Shown here: one piece after another, positions 5,621 through 7,945 of the stretch
Layout of the letters: each line of letters begins with the position of its first letter
How positions within the stretch are numbered: position 1 is the first letter of the stretch
Assembly (NCBI GenBank): GCA_035315125.1
Contig: DATFYI010000002.1
Location: forward strand, 1 to 7,945
Direction: 5' to 3'
Length of the DNA: 7,945 nucleotides
From: DATFYI01 sp035315125
GTDB lineage: Bacteria > Chloroflexota > Anaerolineae > Anaerolineales > Anaerolineaceae
The notes under the pieces: model-generated
The model's database searches: none
What the model was told of the DNA's origin: nothing
Seen by the model: the letters and a program-made list of their open reading frames with translations, nothing else
Made by a program: the position numbers and the translations under genes

Positions 5621-7696
5621 ATGAGTCGCAATTATCCGTTAGAGCAGTACCGAAATATTGGCGTGATCGCCCATATTGACGCCGGGAAGACAACGACTAC
5701 CGAGCGGATCTTGTTTTACACTGGTAAGACGTACCGGCTGGGCTCCGTTGATGATGGTACTACTGTAACGGATTGGATGGTACAAGAACGAGAAAGAGGC
5801 ATCACAATCGTCTCAGCGGCAGTTACAGCTGAGTGGAAAGGCTACCAGATAAACATCATTGACACCCCTGGCCACATTGATTTTACGGCCGAAGTTCAGC
5901 GTTCATTGCGGGTGTTGGATGGTGGGGTGGTAGTTTTCGATGCTACCCAGGGTGTTGAACCTCAGAGCGAAACAGTTTGGAGACAGGCTGATCGTTATTC
6001 CGTTCCACGAATTTGTTTTGCAAATAAGATGGATCGCGTTGGTGCTTCCTATGAAATGACGATCGATTCTATTCGCCAGCGTCTGGGCGCCAATCCGATT
6101 GCAATGCAGTTACCGATTGGCAACGAAGCCAGTTTCAAAGGTATAGTTGATCTATTGACTATGCAAGCGATTTTCTGGGAAGATCAACTCGGCAAAGAGA
6201 TGCAATTTGGTGAAATTCCAACAGAGCTGGATGAAGCAGCACAATCTGCACATGCAAGAATGGTTGAACAAATCGCAGAGCTGGATGATGGTTTGATTGC
6301 CAAGTACCTGGAAGATCAGGAGATCAGCATCGAAGAGCTTAAGTCAGCTCTGCGTAATGCGGTAATCAAAAATGCCGCCACCCCTGTTTTCTGTGGTTCA
6401 GCCTTGCGTAACAAAGGGGTTCAACCGGTTTTGGATGCAGTGATTGACTATTTGCCATCCCCGGCGGACATTCCACCGGTGCATGGTACAGACCCAGAAA
6501 AGGATATCGAAGTCGAGCGACCAGCCCAAGATGATGCCCCTCTGAGCGCATTAGTATTCAAGATTGTGACAGATCCTTATGTAGGTCGTCTGGCATATTT
6601 CCGGGTTTATTCTGGAACGATTGTCCAGGGAACAATGGTCTACAATTCGGTCAAGGGAAAACGAGAAAGAGTTGGACGCCTTTTACGGATGTACGCCGAC
6701 CGCCGTGAGGATCTAACCGAAGTTTACGCCGGCGAGATTGCTGCTATTTTGGGATTAAAAGAGAGCTTTACCGGTGATACTTTATGTGATCCTTCAAACC
6801 CAATTGTTCTCGAAAATATTTCTTTCCCTGAGCCGGTTATCGATGTGGCCATCGAGCCAAAAACGAGCGCCGATCAAGCCAAGATGGGTGAAGCCCTGCG
6901 CAAGCTTTCAGAGGAAGATCCTACTTTCCGTGTTCATTCTGATGAAAATACTGGACAGACCATCATCTCAGGGATGGGCGAGTTACATTTGGATGTGATC
7001 GTGGACCGCATGCTGCGTGAGTTTCGCGTTCAGGCGAATGTTGGCCGGCCGAGAGTTGCTTATCGGGAAACGATTACACGACCCGTAAACAAAGTAGTTT
7101 ATCGATACATCAAACAGTCCGGCGGTCACGGTCAATATGGTCACGTTGTTTTCAACTTTGCTCCGCTTGGACGGGGAGCCGGGGTTGTTTTTGAGGACAA
7201 GATTATCGGCGGTGCTATCCCGCGCGAATTTATACCCGCAGTCGAAAAGGGCGTACGCGAAGCGTCCGAAAGTGGTGTTTTGGGTGGATACCCAGTGACC
7301 GATTTGGTGGTACAACTGGTCGATGGTTCTTACCATGAAGTCGATTCTAGCGAAATGGCCTTTAAGATGGCCGCTATTTTTGGCTTCAAAGAAGGGGTTG
7401 AAAAAGGATCTCCGGTATTGCTTGAACCGATTATGAAAGTAGAAGTGGTAGTCCCAGAAGAATATTTGGGAGATGTCATTGGACAACTCAGTTCCCGACG
7501 TGCTGAAATACTGGGTATGGATATACGCCCCGGGAACGCACAGGCTGTGCACGCCAGAGTACCTTTGGCAGAAATGTTTGGTTATGCAACTGAGGTTCGC
7601 TCAATCACTCAGGGTCGTGGAGTATTCTCAATGGAATACGAATATTATGCCCCGGTTTCCGAGGCAGTTGCCGAGAAAGTTCTTAATCATAATTAG
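5621..7696 (+). CDS. fusA: translation elongation factor G
   Basis: EF-G is the GTPase that drives tRNA-mRNA translocation on the ribosome and helps recycle ribosomes. The 691-residue length is typical. G-domain motifs are complete: P-loop AHIDAGKT (17-24), switch I RERGITI with T62, DTPGH (81-85), NKMD (135-138) and GSA (259-261). Domain II follows, then domain III with SGMGELHLDVIVDRMLREF. Domain IV contains the loop SGGHGQYGHV, where H503 replaces the Arg usual in bacterial EF-G, and YHEVDSSE, whose H572 matches E. coli H583 at the domain IV tip. Domain V is complete. The start is chosen because the residues after ATG match the family N-terminus (YRNIGVIAHIDAGKT), although its ribosome binding site is poor. 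It is the third gene of the str operon. It looks like the main housekeeping EF-G, not the EF-G2 or tetracycline-protection type. Confidence 0.98.
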   Translation: MSRNYPLEQYRNIGVIAHIDAGKTTTTERILFYTGKTYRLGSVDDGTTVTDWMVQERERGITIVSAAVTAEWKGYQINIIDTPGHIDFTAEVQRSLRVLDGGVVVFDATQGVEPQSETVWRQADRYSVPRICFANKMDRVGASYEMTIDSIRQRLGANPIAMQLPIGNEASFKGIVDLLTMQAIFWEDQLGKEMQFGEIPTELDEAAQSAHARMVEQIAELDDGLIAKYLEDQEISIEELKSALRNAVIKNAATPVFCGSALRNKGVQPVLDAVIDYLPSPADIPPVHGTDPEKDIEVERPAQDDAPLSALVFKIVTDPYVGRLAYFRVYSGTIVQGTMVYNSVKGKRERVGRLLRMYADRREDLTEVYAGEIAAILGLKESFTGDTLCDPSNPIVLENISFPEPVIDVAIEPKTSADQAKMGEALRKLSEEDPTFRVHSDENTGQTIISGMGELHLDVIVDRMLREFRVQANVGRPRVAYRETITRPVNKVVYRYIKQSGGHGQYGHVVFNFAPLGRGAGVVFEDKIIGGAIPREFIPAVEKGVREASESGVLGGYPVTDLVVQLVDGSYHEVDSSEMAFKMAAIFGFKEGVEKGSPVLLEPIMKVEVVVPEEYLGDVIGQLSSRRAEILGMDIRPGNAQAVHARVPLAEMFGYATEVRSITQGRGVFSMEYEYYAPVSEAVAEKVLNHN

Positions 7697-7742
7697 TCTT
7701 AACTGACTTTCTGGGAATTTTTATCAAGGAGAGTTTGGTCTT

Positions 7743-7945
7743 ATGGCAAAGCAGAAGTTTGATAGAAACAAGCCGCATCTAAACGTAGGGACGATGGGAC
7801 ACATCGACCACGGGAAGACCACGTTAACGGCGGCAATCACAAAATACTGCCAGTTTTATGGGAAGGCAGTGTATCGTCCGTATGATTCAATCGATAATGC
7901 GCCGGAAGAGAAAGCCCGAGGGATAACGATCAACATAGCGCATGT
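7743..7945 (+). CDS. tuf: translation elongation factor Tu, N-terminal part (3' truncated by window)
   Basis: EF-Tu delivers aminoacyl-tRNA to the ribosome as a GTP complex. The first 67 codons are visible: P-loop GHIDHGKT (19-26), then YDSIDNAPEEKARGITIN with switch I T62. AAGGAG (7726-7731) lies 11 bases before the ATG, a slightly long spacing. It follows fusA by 46 bases, with no promoter or terminator that I can support between them, so it is probably the last core gene of the str operon. Oddities are GTMGH where GTIGH or GTVGH is common, NIAH where NTAH or NTSH is common, and a codon choice unlike fusA (4 of 5 Gly codons are GGG; 4 of 6 Thr codons are ACG). The gene runs off the right edge and appears intact so far. 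Confidence 0.97.
   Translation, partial: MAKQKFDRNKPHLNVGTMGHIDHGKTTLTAAITKYCQFYGKAVYRPYDSIDNAPEEKARGITINIAH

Noticed and set aside
6983..7552. 189-codon open frame on the minus strand, antisense to fusA
   Set aside because: The fusA coding is unambiguous here; the antisense product shows no recognisable motif.
7695..7708. Small inverted repeat AGTC...GACT after fusA
   Set aside because: It has only 4 base pairs and no T-run, so it is not a supportable terminator.

Overview
The window is a bacterial chromosomal core-information locus, all on the plus strand. It holds the 3' end of a YfcE/MJ0936-type phosphodiesterase gene, then rpoB, rpsL, rpsG, fusA and the 5' end of tuf. The best guess for the host is a member of the Chloroflexota, perhaps Anaerolineae-like. 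This rests on the S12 insertion type, a short beta subunit lacking the E. coli SI2-type insertion but carrying a different C-terminal one, moderate GC, and the general look of the proteins. It is judged from memory of the families, not from a search, and my confidence is about 0.55.

Layout. Bases 1-426 are the C-terminal part of the phosphodiesterase; its start lies off the left edge. Bases 427-535 hold a near-consensus sigma-70-type promoter, whose -35 box overlaps the upstream stop codon, a leader hairpin and the rpoB ribosome binding site. rpoB fills 536-4450. The 190-base gap 4451-4640 holds a second near-consensus promoter and a long GC-rich hairpin ahead of rpsL. rpsL, rpsG, fusA and tuf then follow with spacers of 43, 52 and 46 bases and no convincing internal terminator, so they look like one 'str' operon.

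How the genes work together. rpoB encodes the RNA polymerase beta subunit. The str operon encodes two small-subunit ribosomal proteins (the S12 decoding-site protein and the S7 head protein) and two translational GTPases (EF-G for translocation, EF-Tu for aminoacyl-tRNA delivery). The usual bacterial order is rplKAJL-rpoB-rpoC-rpsL-rpsG-fusA-tuf. Here rpoB is not preceded by rplL and is not followed by rpoC. It stands as its own transcription unit with its own promoter, and the str operon has another.

The most unusual items are the missing rpoC, a roughly 130-residue insertion in RpoB built around a repeated Trp-Leu...Gly-Tyr motif, a Thr in place of a rifampicin-contact Arg, a possible attenuator hairpin in the str leader, and a shift in codon use at the start of tuf. 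I see no defence, mobile or CRISPR system, and nothing that amounts to a wholly new biological system.
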